Shown here in pieces: positions 25,792 to 34,174 of a stretch of 64,000 nt of DNA. Location: assembly GCF_003751945.1 (NCBI RefSeq), contig NZ_RJKL01000001.1:5704001-5768000 (forward strand), written 5' to 3'. The notes beneath the pieces were generated by a model. It was not told the DNA's origin and did not search any database. It was given only the letters and a program-made list of their open reading frames with translations. The translations under genes and the position numbers were made by a program. This stretch comes from Couchioplanes caeruleus (GTDB taxonomy: Bacteria > Actinomycetota > Actinomycetes > Mycobacteriales > Micromonosporaceae). Numbering within the stretch: the first letter of the stretch is position 1; the number at the start of each line of letters is the position of its first letter.

Positions 25792-26370
25792 ATGCAGCTC
25801 AACGCACTCTTGAACAAGTCGATCAGCAAGGCGGCGGCCGTGGTACGCGGCGTCGAGCCCGACCAGTTCCACGCACCCACACCCTGCGCCGAATGGGACG
25901 TACAGACCCTGACCAACCACCTCCTGCAGGTGACGAGTGCGCTGCACCTCGCCGGCCGACGGCAACCCGTGCCCGACCAGTTGTGGGGCCGCGACCTGAT
26001 GACCGAGGGATGGGCCGACCGCTTCGACGACGAGGGCCGCGCCGCCGCGGCCGCGTGGGCGCAGCCGAGCGCGTGGGACGGCATGGTGAGCATGGGCGGG
26101 GCCGAGATGCCGGCCCCGATGATCGCCACCATGCTCGCCACCGACCTCGCCATCCACGGGTGGGACCTGGCACGCGCTACCGGGCAGGACTACCACTGCG
26201 ACGACGACGTCGCCGAGGCGACCTGTCGGTTCATCACCGACATGGGCGATCAGGGCCGTCAGATGGGCATCTACGCCACCCCGGTGACCGTCGCCGGCAA
26301 CGTTGCGGCCTTCGAGCGGGCACTGGCGCTCAGCGGCCGCGACCCCCGATGGGCTGGCCCTCCCGCATAA
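25792..26370 (+). CDS. TIGR03086-type DinB-like metal-binding protein (leaderless start)
   Basis: The 192-residue four-helix protein carries FHAPTPCAEWDVQTLTNHLL with one metal His and LATDLAIHGWDLARATGQ with another, the pattern of the actinomycete TIGR03086 DinB-like group. TAGCCT (25780-25785) ends 6 nt before ATG 25792. The family is related to mycothiol-dependent isomerases; no substrate is known. Confidence 0.87.
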   Translation: MQLNALLNKSISKAAAVVRGVEPDQFHAPTPCAEWDVQTLTNHLLQVTSALHLAGRRQPVPDQLWGRDLMTEGWADRFDDEGRAAAAAWAQPSAWDGMVSMGGAEMPAPMIATMLATDLAIHGWDLARATGQDYHCDDDVAEATCRFITDMGDQGRQMGIYATPVTVAGNVAAFERALALSGRDPRWAGPPA

Positions 26371-26395
26371 CGGTCCCCTGGGTCGGGGCGTCGGT

Positions 26396-27016
26396 TCAGC
26401 AGCGGGTACGGAGGACGTCGACGCCGTCGCCGGTGAGGTCGTCGAGGGCAGTGGACCGGCCGGTCATCGCCATCACCAGCGCGATCATCGTGCCGGTGGC
26501 CTGCGGGCCGGTGCCGTGCCGCCAGTCCGTGTCGGTGGCGGTGAGGGTGACGCCGGCGATGCGGCTCTTGGCGCCGATAAGCAGGTCGCTGCCCTTGTAG
26601 AAGTCGGCAACCTCGATCAGGTGGGCGATCGGGTGGTCGCGGTAGCCGCCGAGGGCGCGGAAGACGTCTTCGCCGTGGACGATGGTCTCGCCCAACCAGG
26701 ACAGGGTCGGTCCGGGCGGCCCGGTGCGGGCATCGATCCGCGCCCGCAGCGCCTCGACGAGATCGGCGTGGGAACGGCCGGTGGTGACGGCGGCGATGTC
26801 CTTGCGCACCATCGCATCGAACCGGAAGCCGCTGCCGATCAGCTTGGCGAAGAAGCGCGGCGGCGTCATGGACGCGGTGGCGATCATGTGAGCGACGACG
26901 TCGCGAACGGTCCAGCCGGCGCACAACGACGGCCGGTCCCACGCTGGTGCCGGTAGGGCGGCGAGCGCCTCGACCAGCGCCGCCCGCTCCGTGCGGATCA
27001 TCTGCCAGGTGTCCAT
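26396..27016 (-). CDS. Mycothiol-dependent maleylpyruvate isomerase-family protein
   Basis: The 206-residue protein shows WDRPSLCAGWTVRDVVAHMI (N-terminal metal His), and LSWLGETIVHGEDVFRALG (second His motif), as in maleylpyruvate isomerases of the DinB superfamily. Mycothiol is the expected cofactor in this lineage. It probably forms an operon with the next SRPBCC gene, 28 bp downstream. Confidence 0.85.
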   Translation of the reverse strand: MDTWQMIRTERAALVEALAALPAPAWDRPSLCAGWTVRDVVAHMIATASMTPPRFFAKLIGSGFRFDAMVRKDIAAVTTGRSHADLVEALRARIDARTGPPGPTLSWLGETIVHGEDVFRALGGYRDHPIAHLIEVADFYKGSDLLIGAKSRIAGVTLTATDTDWRHGTGPQATGTMIALVMAMTGRSTALDDLTGDGVDVLRTRC

Positions 27017-27043
27017 CGTCGGCTCCCGTCCCCGCTCCGGCGG

Positions 27044-27484
27044 TCACATGGACTCGAGCAGGGCCTTGAGCCGAGCCAGGTCGGCCCGGTTGGCCCGCCG
27101 CATCGCCGTTGCCATCATCGGCGCGGCAACCCGGGAGAAGCCGGACGGCTCGCCGCGGTTGCGCAGCGTCATCCGGGTGCCGCCGCCGTCGGCCGGTGCC
27201 CAGGTGTACGTGGTCTCCATCGGGAACGGCCCCTGAGCGGTGCGCATCACCAGCCGCTCGCCGGGCTCGTATTCGACGATCTCGTACGTGTAGCGCAGGG
27301 TACGGCCGAGGAACTGCGCCTGGAACGTCACCCGGCTGCCCAGGCGCAACGGCGGCTCGCTCACCCACTCCACCGAGGCGATGTTGGCGTACCAGCGCGG
27401 CGCGTTGTCGGGGTCCGCCGCGTACGCGGCGACCTCGGCCACCGGCCGGTCGATCACGGTCTCGGTCAGCACGTCGACGGCCAT
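27044..27484 (-). CDS. SRPBCC (polyketide-cyclase-like) protein
   Basis: The 146-residue START-fold protein contains VIDRPVAEVAAYAADPDNAP, WYANIASVEWV and YEIVEYEPGERLVMRT. It begins at ATG 27484. Such domains bind hydrophobic ligands. Its 5' region overlaps nothing and no ligand can be inferred. Confidence 0.85.
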   Translation of the reverse strand: MAVDVLTETVIDRPVAEVAAYAADPDNAPRWYANIASVEWVSEPPLRLGSRVTFQAQFLGRTLRYTYEIVEYEPGERLVMRTAQGPFPMETTYTWAPADGGGTRMTLRNRGEPSGFSRVAAPMMATAMRRANRADLARLKALLESM

Positions 27485-27723
27485 CACGCCCTCCTTACGC
27501 GCCCGACCCGGAAGGCGTGCGCAGCATCCACGGATCGTCTTTGGTCCCAGCCGCCATGGCCCGCCCATCCCGCTGTCGCTGTCGTCACGGCCAACTGTAG
27601 GCCGGCGCCCGGCGGCAAGGAGCCGAATCTGCCTCGAGCGCGGCGCACCTGCCGCCCCGGCTCTCCGGCCTGCGATAGCCGCCGGGACGCCACATCATGT
27701 GACGGTCGCCACTGCCCTAACCC

Positions 27724-27755
27724 TTGAATCCGGTACCTAGGTACAGGCTTACGGT
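27724..27755 (+). promoter_or_regulatory. MerR-type promoter with overlong spacer and central dyad
   Basis: TTGAAT (27724-27729) and TACGGT (27750-27755) are 20 bp apart, or 19 if TTACGG is taken as the -10. The perfect dyad GGTACCTAGGTAC with its flanks lies in the spacer. Overlong spacing with a central dyad is the hallmark of MerR-family activated promoters, and the operon's third coding sequence is a MerR regulator. Confidence 0.7.
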
Positions 27756-27795
27756 CGAAGGACGACAGCGAGGGCCGAGGGCCGTGGAGGTTGCC

Positions 27796-28647
27796 ATGTC
27801 AGACGTGGTGCAGAGCGGTGGGTGCGGGTGCTGCGGCACCGCCGTCGCGGACAGTGTCTCGCAGGTCGAGGCCGATGAATCGGCGCCGCGGACGCGGTTC
27901 GTCGCCGGCGCCCGGCAGTTGAGCATCGACGGCAATGACCTGGCCGACCTGATGGTGCTGTTCGACGCCGGGGACTGCGCAGCGGTGCAGCAGCGGATGG
28001 CGCAGATCGTCAACGCGCTGCTGGCCGCCGCCGAGCTGCGGGTCGTGGAGCAGATCGAGCAGGCCGCCCGGATCCAGTCCGAGGCCGGCGGGCACCTGCC
28101 GGGCCTGTCGCCGGTGGCCGCTGACCTGCAGACGGAGGCGACCGAGCCGGCCGCCTTGGTGGCGCGGTTGCAGGGTGCCGCGCACCGGTTGGCGCAGCCG
28201 CCCGCCGGCGGTGCGGCGTGCGGTGCGGACTGCCCGTGTGTGACCGCCGCGTCGGCGGTCACGGCGGTGCGAATCCCGGCCGCCCGCGCCGCCCTGACCG
28301 GGGGCGCCACCGATGGCGCGGCAGACGGGCCGGACCTCGTGTGCACGATCGACGGCGGGATCGACGCCATGTACGGACGGATCAACGAATGGCAGGCGGT
28401 CATCGAGCGGGCCACCGGGCGCGAGCCCGCCGACGGTGGGGTCACCCTCACCTTCGAGCACCACCCGGCGATGACGGTGGAGCTGGCCCGGTTGGTTGCC
28501 GCGGAGTACGCCTGCTGCTCGTTCTTCACCTTCACCCTGACCGTGGGTCCGGCCGGGATGCGGTTCAGGGTGACCGCTCCGCCGGAGGCGAGCGATGTGG
28601 TGACCGCCGTGTTCGGCACCGCCACCCCGGCCGGAGCCCGCTCATGA
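27796..28647 (+). CDS. Cys-rich protein of a MerR operon, unknown function
   Basis: The 283-residue protein begins with a CGCCGT cysteine cluster (SGGCGCCGTAV), has a long helical middle (LMVLFDAGDCAAVQQRMAQI; AELRVVEQIEQAARI), a second cluster AACGADCPCVTA, and a C-terminal domain with LVAAEYACCSFFTFTLTV, a motif seen in other thiol or metal-linked actinomycete proteins. It is the first gene after the MerR-type promoter and its stop overlaps the next start. The cysteines suggest binding of a soft metal or organomercurial, which is inference. Confidence 0.75.
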   Translation: MSDVVQSGGCGCCGTAVADSVSQVEADESAPRTRFVAGARQLSIDGNDLADLMVLFDAGDCAAVQQRMAQIVNALLAAAELRVVEQIEQAARIQSEAGGHLPGLSPVAADLQTEATEPAALVARLQGAAHRLAQPPAGGAACGADCPCVTAASAVTAVRIPAARAALTGGATDGAADGPDLVCTIDGGIDAMYGRINEWQAVIERATGREPADGGVTLTFEHHPAMTVELARLVAAEYACCSFFTFTLTVGPAGMRFRVTAPPEASDVVTAVFGTATPAGARS

Positions 28648-28724
28648 AGCGGCTCGGCTACACCGACGTGCGGCTCTACCCGGGCGGCAAGAGCGGTGCC
28701 CGCATCGACGCGGCGGCGGCCTGA
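28644..28724 (+). pseudogene. 26-codon ORF resembling the tail of a rhodanese domain
   Basis: ATG 28644 overlaps the upstream stop (ATGA) and the stop overlaps the next ATG (TGATG). The product reads LGYTDVRLYPGGKSG, the usual last strand and helix of rhodanese domains. It lacks the active-site Cys loop, so it is a remnant or a coupling peptide kept between two cistrons. Confidence 0.5.
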
Positions 28725-29158
28725 TGTACGACATCGGCAACCGGCGGCTGCGCACCGGCGAGGTCGCCGAGCGGGCCGGGGTGAACATTCAGACCCTGCG
28801 CTACTACGAACGCCGTGGGCTCATCGCCGAACCAGCCCGCAGTCCCGGCGGACACCGCACCTACCCCGCCGACACGGTCACCCTGCTCAGCGTGATCAAG
28901 GCGGCGCAACGCCTCGGCTTCACGTTGGACGAGGTCGCCGAGCTGCTCGACACCGGCCGACGCGGGCACCCCACTCCCGACCTCAAGGCGCGGGCCGAGG
29001 CGAAGATCGCCGAAGTCGACCGGAAGATCGCCGACCTGAGCACCATCCGCGGCGCCCTCGCCCGCGTCGTGGCGGCCGGCTGCGACAGCCTCACCGCCTG
29101 CACCTGCGACGACTGCCCCCTGCCGTTCGCCGAACTCGCCGATGGAGACGCCTCATGA
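28724..29158 (+). CDS. MerR-family heavy-metal-type regulator
   Basis: The 144-residue protein has the MerR HTH (LRTGEVAERAGVNIQTLRYY, then ERRGLIAEPARSPGGHRTY), a dimerisation helix (LKARAEAKIAEVDRKIADL), and a metal loop CDSLTACTCDDCPLPF with four cysteines. The Cys-rich end fits metal sensors of the mercury or zinc/lead type. It probably activates the overlong-spacer promoter at 27724. No mercuric reductase is adjacent, so the metal stays undecided. Confidence 0.9.
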   Translation: MYDIGNRRLRTGEVAERAGVNIQTLRYYERRGLIAEPARSPGGHRTYPADTVTLLSVIKAAQRLGFTLDEVAELLDTGRRGHPTPDLKARAEAKIAEVDRKIADLSTIRGALARVVAAGCDSLTACTCDDCPLPFAELADGDAS

Positions 29159-29493
29159 CCCTGCAACACGCACGCCCTCTCCACGCCCTGCCCTCCACCA
29201 GCGCCTCTTCTGCACCCGGCACGCCGGTTGACAACGCCCCTCCGACGCGCAGCAAGATCACCGCCGGGCTCGCCGCGCTGGCCTGCGCCGCCTGTTGCGC
29301 GCTGCCGCTGCTGATCGCCGCCGGACTGCTCACCGGCGCGGGCGCCGCCCTCGCCGAGAACATCCTGCTCGGGATGTCCGGGGTGCTGGTGGCCGCCGCC
29401 GCCACGATGTGGTGGCTGCACCGCCGCCGCTCGGCCCGCACGGCAGCCGCCGCAGGTGCCGGTGGCTGCGCGAGCGGCACCTGCAACTGCTGA
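29155..29493 (+). CDS. MerT/MerF-like small membrane metal-transport protein
   Basis: The 112-residue protein has two membrane helices; the first carries the vicinal cysteines [15 protein letters not shown] as in MerT/MerF mercuric carriers, the second is followed by basic residues and the tail [10 protein letters not shown], a further Cys cluster. The ATG overlaps the merR-type stop (ATGA), making it the last cistron of the operon. It likely moves a thiophilic metal; direction and metal are not shown. Confidence 0.75.
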   Translation: MTLQHARPLHALPSTSASSAPGTPVDNAPPTRSKITAGLAALACAACCALPLLIAAGLLTGAGAALAENILLGMSGVLVAAAATMWWLHRRRSARTAAAAGAGGCASGTCNC

Positions 29494-29564
29494 CTCCGGC
29501 GTCGTGGCCGCTCGGGGGGCATCCTCCCGGCGGCCCGGCCCGACAGGTCTGTTGCGATACCACT

Positions 29565-29897
29565 GTGACGATCATCCGCTCGCTGCTGCTGTTCACCGTC
29601 GCCGCCCTGGCCGAGATCGGCGGCGCCTGGCTGATCTGGCAATCCGTGCGCGAACACCGCACCGCCTGGTTCGCCGCCGCCGGAGTCATCGCCCTCGGCG
29701 CCTACGGCTTTGTCGCCGCATTCCAACCCGACCCGCACTTCGGCCGGATCCTCGCCGCCTACGGCGGCGTCTTCGTTGCCGGCTCCCTCGGCTGGGCCGT
29801 CGTCGTCGACAAGTTCCGCCCGGACCGCTACGACATCGCCGGTGCTGTCATCTGCCTGGTCGGTGTCGCCGTCATCATGTACGCCCCCCGCACCTGA
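29565..29897 (+). CDS. YnfA family (UPF0060) membrane protein
   Basis: The 110-residue protein has four helices and the family motifs [23 protein letters not shown] and [18 protein letters not shown], ending [20 protein letters not shown]. It resembles small multidrug resistance proteins. Start taken at GTG 29565. It sits 71 bp after the MerT-like gene, probably read with the operon. Function unproven. Confidence 0.9.
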   Translation: MTIIRSLLLFTVAALAEIGGAWLIWQSVREHRTAWFAAAGVIALGAYGFVAAFQPDPHFGRILAAYGGVFVAGSLGWAVVVDKFRPDRYDIAGAVICLVGVAVIMYAPRT

Positions 29898-29917
29898 CCG
29901 CCGACGCCGCAGGCGTG

Positions 29918-31177
29918 TCATCGCCGGCGTGGGTGCGTTTCATACATCCGGACCCATGCGAGTACTCCCGAGATGGCGGTGAGGGCGGCGACGACCCAGA
30001 CGGCGGCGCGGATGCCGGCGAGGTCGGCCACGATCCCGGCGAGGATGGCGCCGATGGCGAAGCCGCCGTCGCGCCAGAGGCGGTACACGCCGACGGCGCG
30101 GGCGCGCCAGGCGGGGTGGGCGACGTCGCCGATGGCGGCGAGCAGCGTCGGATAGACCGCCGCGGTCCCGAGGCCCAGGAGTATGGCGGTGGTTGTCCAG
30201 GCGGCGAAGGAATTGCTGGCAGCGACGCCGGCGAGGGCGGCGGCCTGGGCGAGCATTCCGGCAACGATGAAGGGTTTGCGGCCGTAGCGGTCCGATGCCG
30301 GTCCGAATGCGACCTGGCCGAGGCCCCACACGGCCGGGTAGAGCGCGGCCAGGGCGCCGATCTGGGTCAGCGACAGTCCGGCGGTGGAGAACAGCAGGGG
30401 GAACAGGCCCCAGGCGAGGCCGTCGTTGAGGTTGTTGACCATGCCCGCCTGGCTGGCCGAGGCCAGAGCTGGTTCCTTGTAGGAGACGAGGGCTGCGATC
30501 TGCCCGGTACGTAGCTCGCCGTGGTGGGCGCCGTCGACGCTCTGGTGGACGGCGGCCTCGGCGCGGGCGTGCTCGCGGGTTTCCCGCACGAAGAATGCGG
30601 ACAGGCCGAGGCCGAGGCCGGCGTAGGCGAGCCCGAGCAGGAACGGCGCCGGGCGCAGCCCGTGCTCGGCGGCGAGCCACCCAGTCGCCAGGGCGGTGCC
30701 GGCGACGGCGAGGTAGCCGGCGGCCTCGTTGAGTCCCATCGCCAGGCCGCGGCGGAACGGTCCGGCGAGGTCGATCTTCATGATGACTGTGGTCGACCAG
30801 GCCAGGCCCTGGTTGACGCCGAGGAGGACGTTGGCGGCGACGATCCAGCCCCAGGACGGGGCCCAGATGATCATCAGTGGGACGGGGATGCCGATGAGCC
30901 AGCCGGCGAGCAGGACGGGTTTGCGGCCGTAGCGGTCGGCCCACGTGCCGGCGAAGAAGTTGGTGATGGCCTTGGTGGCGCCGAAGGCGAGGATGTAGGT
31001 CAGCGCGGCGGTGTAGGCGGTGAGGTGGAACTCGCGTTCGGCCAGTAGCGGCAGGACGGTGCGTTCCTGACCGAGGAGGCCGCCGACGAGGGCGTTGACC
31101 GCGACCAGCAGGCTGAATGGGGCGAGGTTGGCGCGTATCCCCAACCGGACGGCGGGGGCCGTGGCGGGGCTGGTCAT
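29918..31177 (-). CDS. MFS transporter of the sulfur module
   Basis: The 419-residue protein has twelve predicted helices and two A-type loops, GTWADRYGRKPVLLAG and GPASDRYGRKPFIVAG. Its ATG (31177) overlaps the upstream stop by 4 nt (ATGA), so it is translated with the MBL-rhodanese gene. Export of sulfite, thiosulfate or a related anion would fit the neighbours, but MFS sequence does not fix the substrate. Confidence 0.88.
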   Translation of the reverse strand: MTSPATAPAVRLGIRANLAPFSLLVAVNALVGGLLGQERTVLPLLAEREFHLTAYTAALTYILAFGATKAITNFFAGTWADRYGRKPVLLAGWLIGIPVPLMIIWAPSWGWIVAANVLLGVNQGLAWSTTVIMKIDLAGPFRRGLAMGLNEAAGYLAVAGTALATGWLAAEHGLRPAPFLLGLAYAGLGLGLSAFFVRETREHARAEAAVHQSVDGAHHGELRTGQIAALVSYKEPALASASQAGMVNNLNDGLAWGLFPLLFSTAGLSLTQIGALAALYPAVWGLGQVAFGPASDRYGRKPFIVAGMLAQAAALAGVAASNSFAAWTTTAILLGLGTAAVYPTLLAAIGDVAHPAWRARAVGVYRLWRDGGFAIGAILAGIVADLAGIRAAVWVVAALTAISGVLAWVRMYETHPRRR

Positions 31178-32535
31178 GCGCCTTCCTCCAGGTGCTGGCC
31201 GGTGGCGGTGGCCCAGTCTTCGGCGCCGCCGACGAGCACGCTGAGGTCGCGGTGTCCGGCGCGTTCGAGGAGGGTGGCGGCGGTCATCGCGCGTTCGCCG
31301 TGTCCGCACATGACGGTGAGCGCCTCGCTCGGCACCGCGCCTGCCTGTTGTGGGAGGTGGCCGAGTTCGAGGTGCAGTGCGCGGGGCAGGTGCCCGGATG
31401 TGTACTCGGCGTGTTGCCGGATGTCCAGCACGCCTCGAGCGGGCATCTGGTCGGGGGTGACCAGTCGCGTGGTGCTCACCTCGGCCCTGGTGGCGCGCCA
31501 GGCGGGCATGCCGCCGGCCAGCTCGCCGACGATGCGGTCGAAGCCGATGTTGAGCGCGGGCCAGACGATGTCGGCCGGATCCTGGTCGGGATTGCGGACG
31601 ATGACCACCGGGGTGTCAGGGGCGACCAGCCAGCCGAGCCAGGTGGCGAACTGCGGGCGCAGCGGGTTGGCGACGGCGCCGGGGATGTGTCCGGCGGCGA
31701 TGTCGGCGACCGGGCGGACATCGACGATGACGGCGCCGTCGGCGAGCAGGCGACGCACGGCGGGGACGTCGAGGGCCGGCAGCATCGGCCCGTCGGTGAT
31801 GACGGCGGGTCCCCGTCGGTTGAGCTCGCCGAGACGTGCGAAGTAGCTGGGGTAGGAGCCCAGGCTGGCTACCAGCCGGGCGACGAAGGTGTCGGCGTCG
31901 GGGGCGGCGAGGAGTGGGTTGGTGGCCCTCTCGGTGCCGATGGTGGAGCTGCGGGCCGCGCCGGGCGGGGCGGAGCAGAACGACCCGGCGCCGTGGGTGG
32001 GCCACACCGCGGTCGCGTCGGGCAGGGCGGCGAGGCGGTGCAGCGAGGCGTACTGGGCGCGGGCCAGTTCTTCGGTGCGGTCGGCGCCGAGCAGGTCGGT
32101 GCGGGCGGCCGAGCCGACGATCAGCGACCCGCCGGTGAACACGCCCAGCGGCGTGGGACCGTCGAGGAGCAGGAACGACAGGTGTTCGTCGGTGTGCCCC
32201 GGCGTGGTCAGGGCGCGCAGAGTGAGCCCGCCGAGGTCGACCTCGTCACCGTCGTGCAGTCCGTAGTGGTCGAAGGCGCGGTGCCCGTCGGCCGAGGCCA
32301 GGATGGTCGCGTGGTCGGTGGCGGCGAGTTGCACCGCGCCGGTGAGGAAGTCGGCGTGCAGGTGGGTGTCGGCGGCGTACGCGACGGTGAGCCCGCGCCG
32401 CTCGGCGACCGCCCGCAGCGCTCGCAGGTCCCGGGGCGGGTCGACGGCGAGGGCGCGGCCGTCGCCGAGGTCTATCAGCCAGGCGGTGTTGCCCAGCCCT
32501 TCATCCACCAGGGGGTGGATCGGCGGTGCGCTCAT
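31174..32535 (-). CDS. MBL-fold hydrolase fused to two rhodanese domains (persulfide dioxygenase-like)
   Basis: The 453-residue protein has an N-terminal metallo-beta-lactamase domain (about 1-235): THLHADFLTG, TPGHTDEHLSF and WPTHGAGS, the HxHxDF variant found in persulfide-dioxygenase/rhodanese fusions. A first rhodanese domain (about 260-350) lacks Cys in its active loop (VIVRNPDQD), so is probably structural; the second (about 360-450) has VMCGHGER with the catalytic Cys. CstB-type enzymes of this layout oxidise persulfide and make thiosulfate. It heads the minus-strand operon opposite ArsR-rhodanese. Confidence 0.9.
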   Translation of the reverse strand: MSAPPIHPLVDEGLGNTAWLIDLGDGRALAVDPPRDLRALRAVAERRGLTVAYAADTHLHADFLTGAVQLAATDHATILASADGHRAFDHYGLHDGDEVDLGGLTLRALTTPGHTDEHLSFLLLDGPTPLGVFTGGSLIVGSAARTDLLGADRTEELARAQYASLHRLAALPDATAVWPTHGAGSFCSAPPGAARSSTIGTERATNPLLAAPDADTFVARLVASLGSYPSYFARLGELNRRGPAVITDGPMLPALDVPAVRRLLADGAVIVDVRPVADIAAGHIPGAVANPLRPQFATWLGWLVAPDTPVVIVRNPDQDPADIVWPALNIGFDRIVGELAGGMPAWRATRAEVSTTRLVTPDQMPARGVLDIRQHAEYTSGHLPRALHLELGHLPQQAGAVPSEALTVMCGHGERAMTAATLLERAGHRDLSVLVGGAEDWATATGQHLEEGA

Positions 32536-32591
32536 CGCGGGGTCCCTTTCAGCGGTGCGCTGGACTTCGCAGTTCCACGAACATACAGTCC

Positions 32592-32607
32592 TCCAAAGAA
32601 CTTTGGA
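32592..32607. promoter_or_regulatory. Palindromic operator between divergent sulfur genes
   Basis: TCCAAAG-AA-CTTTGGA is a perfect 16-bp palindrome. For the minus-strand gene it overlaps a TTCCAA -35 and spacer, with TATGTT (32585-32580) 17 bp on. It is the natural binding site for the divergent ArsR-rhodanese repressor. Confidence 0.65.
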
Positions 32608-32726
32608 ATAAGGGAAGAGGGCGGACTGTGCCGACGACATCGTGTGGGCGGACAAGGTCCTCACGTTCTGACCGCCTTCGAGGTGCACGAGAATCAACCG
32701 GCACGACCCGAGGGAAAGGGGCCAGG

Positions 32727-33470
32727 ATGGGTAACCGGGAACGCAAGGACGAGTTGTTCGAGCAGTTCGCCCGGGTCGGCAAGGCGCTGTCCAGCCCGAA
32801 GCGCCTGGAGCTGATCGACCTGCTCGCCCAGGGCGAACGCACCGTCGAGGCCCTGGCCCGCGCCGCCGCCCTGGGCATGACCACCTGCTCGGCGCACTTA
32901 CAGACCCTCAAGCAGGCCAACCTGGTCGCCACCCGCAAGGACGGCACCAAGGTGTACTACCGCCTCGCCGGTGGCGATGTCGCCGACCTCTACGCCCGGC
33001 TGCAGACGGTGGCCGCCGCCCACCTGCCCGACGTCGAAGCCGCCCGCACCGCCTACCTCGGCCCGGCCGAGGCCGAACCGGTCGACCGCGACGAACTGCT
33101 GCACCGGGTCAAACTCGGCCGGGTCACCGTGCTCGACGTGCGCCCCGCCGAGGAGTACGCCGCCGGGCACCTGCCCGGGGCGGTCTCCATCCCGCTGGAT
33201 CAGCTCGCCGACCGCATCGGTGACCTGCCCGCCAGGATGGAGATCGTCGCCTACTGTCGGGGCGCCTACTGCGTCCTTGCGCACGACGCGGTCCGGCTAC
33301 TCACCGCCCAGGGCCGCCGCGCCCGGCCCCTGGCCGAGGGCATCCTCGAATGGCGGGCGGCCGAGCTGCCGCTGGAAACGGGGGCCGACCGTGCCGCCGA
33401 ACTGCTCACCGCGGCCGCCCACACCCTCCTCGCCCGCAACGGCGTCGAGACAACCGACGAGGCACGGTGA
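32727..33470 (+). CDS. ArsR-rhodanese fusion regulator
   Basis: The 247-residue protein has an ArsR winged helix (about 1-100: ALSSPKRLELIDLLAQGE, then TTCSAHLQTLKQANLV and KVYYRLA) and a rhodanese domain (about 125-225: VTVLDVRPAEEYAAGHLPGA, then AYCRGAYCVLA with the active-site Cys). Such fusions sense sulfane sulfur and repress detoxification genes. Starting at ATG 32727 after GAAAGGGG, it is divergent from the MBL-rhodanese/MFS operon and overlaps the next GTG. Confidence 0.93.
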   Translation: MGNRERKDELFEQFARVGKALSSPKRLELIDLLAQGERTVEALARAAALGMTTCSAHLQTLKQANLVATRKDGTKVYYRLAGGDVADLYARLQTVAAAHLPDVEAARTAYLGPAEAEPVDRDELLHRVKLGRVTVLDVRPAEEYAAGHLPGAVSIPLDQLADRIGDLPARMEIVAYCRGAYCVLAHDAVRLLTAQGRRARPLAEGILEWRAAELPLETGADRAAELLTAAAHTLLARNGVETTDEAR

Positions 33471-34174
33471 ACACCACTCCCGACCGCACGAGCCCGACAA
33501 GTTCGGTGCTCGTTCTCGACGGCGGCGACCGCCGCTGCGTACAAATTCTCCTTGAGTTGCGCCCGCTCACCGTGCATGCCGCACCCGGCACCGTCATCCA
33601 CGTGCACACCACCGACCCGGCCGCACCGCTGGACCTGCCGGCCTGGTGTCACCTGACCGGTCACACCTACCGGGGCCCGGTCCACATTGGCCCGACCGGA
33701 AGCACCGCTTCGCCGGCTTACGCCCTGCAGGTCGCCGAGGACGCCGTCGCCACCGACCCCGGCCATCCCTGGCGCGCCGCTCGATCCCCGCACCCCGAGC
33801 CAACGGCACCGGAAGAGCCAACAGCGCACGCGTCGCGTCCAACGCATCGGGCCGAGCAGCCCGGCCGCTCCGCACATCCTTGGCGCCGCCACCCGGCCCA
33901 GCGGAGACTCCACGCCATGACCGACGCCGCGGCGTCCCACACGCCGATCACCGTGTACAGCCGACCCGGCTGCCCCTACTGCTACCTGCTGCGCCGAGGG
34001 CTGCGACGCCGCGGCCTGACCTTCACCGAAATCAACATCTGGACCGACCCCGAAGCCGCTGCGGCCGTCCGCTCCGTCGCCGACGGCAACGAAACCGTGC
34101 CAACCGTCCACGTCGCCGAGCGATGGCTGGTCAACCCCAAGGCGGCGACGGTCGACCAGCTCGCCCGCGGGTAG
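33467..34174 (+). CDS. TusA-like sulfurtransferase fused to a glutaredoxin/mycoredoxin domain
   Basis: The 235-residue frame has a TusA-type fold (about 10-70: VLVLDGGDRRCVQILLELRP, with VHTTDPAAPLDLPAWCHLTGH), a Pro/His/Arg-rich linker of about 60 residues, then a glutaredoxin domain (150-235) with TVYSRPGCPYCYLL and NETVPTVHVAERW. The Cys-Pro of TusA is replaced by Cys-Val. GTG 33467 overlaps the upstream stop. An internal ATG at 33917 could start a separate redoxin, but the frame is continuous. It may pass persulfide sulfur to a dithiol redoxin and mycothiol. Confidence 0.78.
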   Translation: MNTTPDRTSPTSSVLVLDGGDRRCVQILLELRPLTVHAAPGTVIHVHTTDPAAPLDLPAWCHLTGHTYRGPVHIGPTGSTASPAYALQVAEDAVATDPGHPWRAARSPHPEPTAPEEPTAHASRPTHRAEQPGRSAHPWRRHPAQRRLHAMTDAAASHTPITVYSRPGCPYCYLLRRGLRRRGLTFTEINIWTDPEAAAAVRSVADGNETVPTVHVAERWLVNPKAATVDQLARG

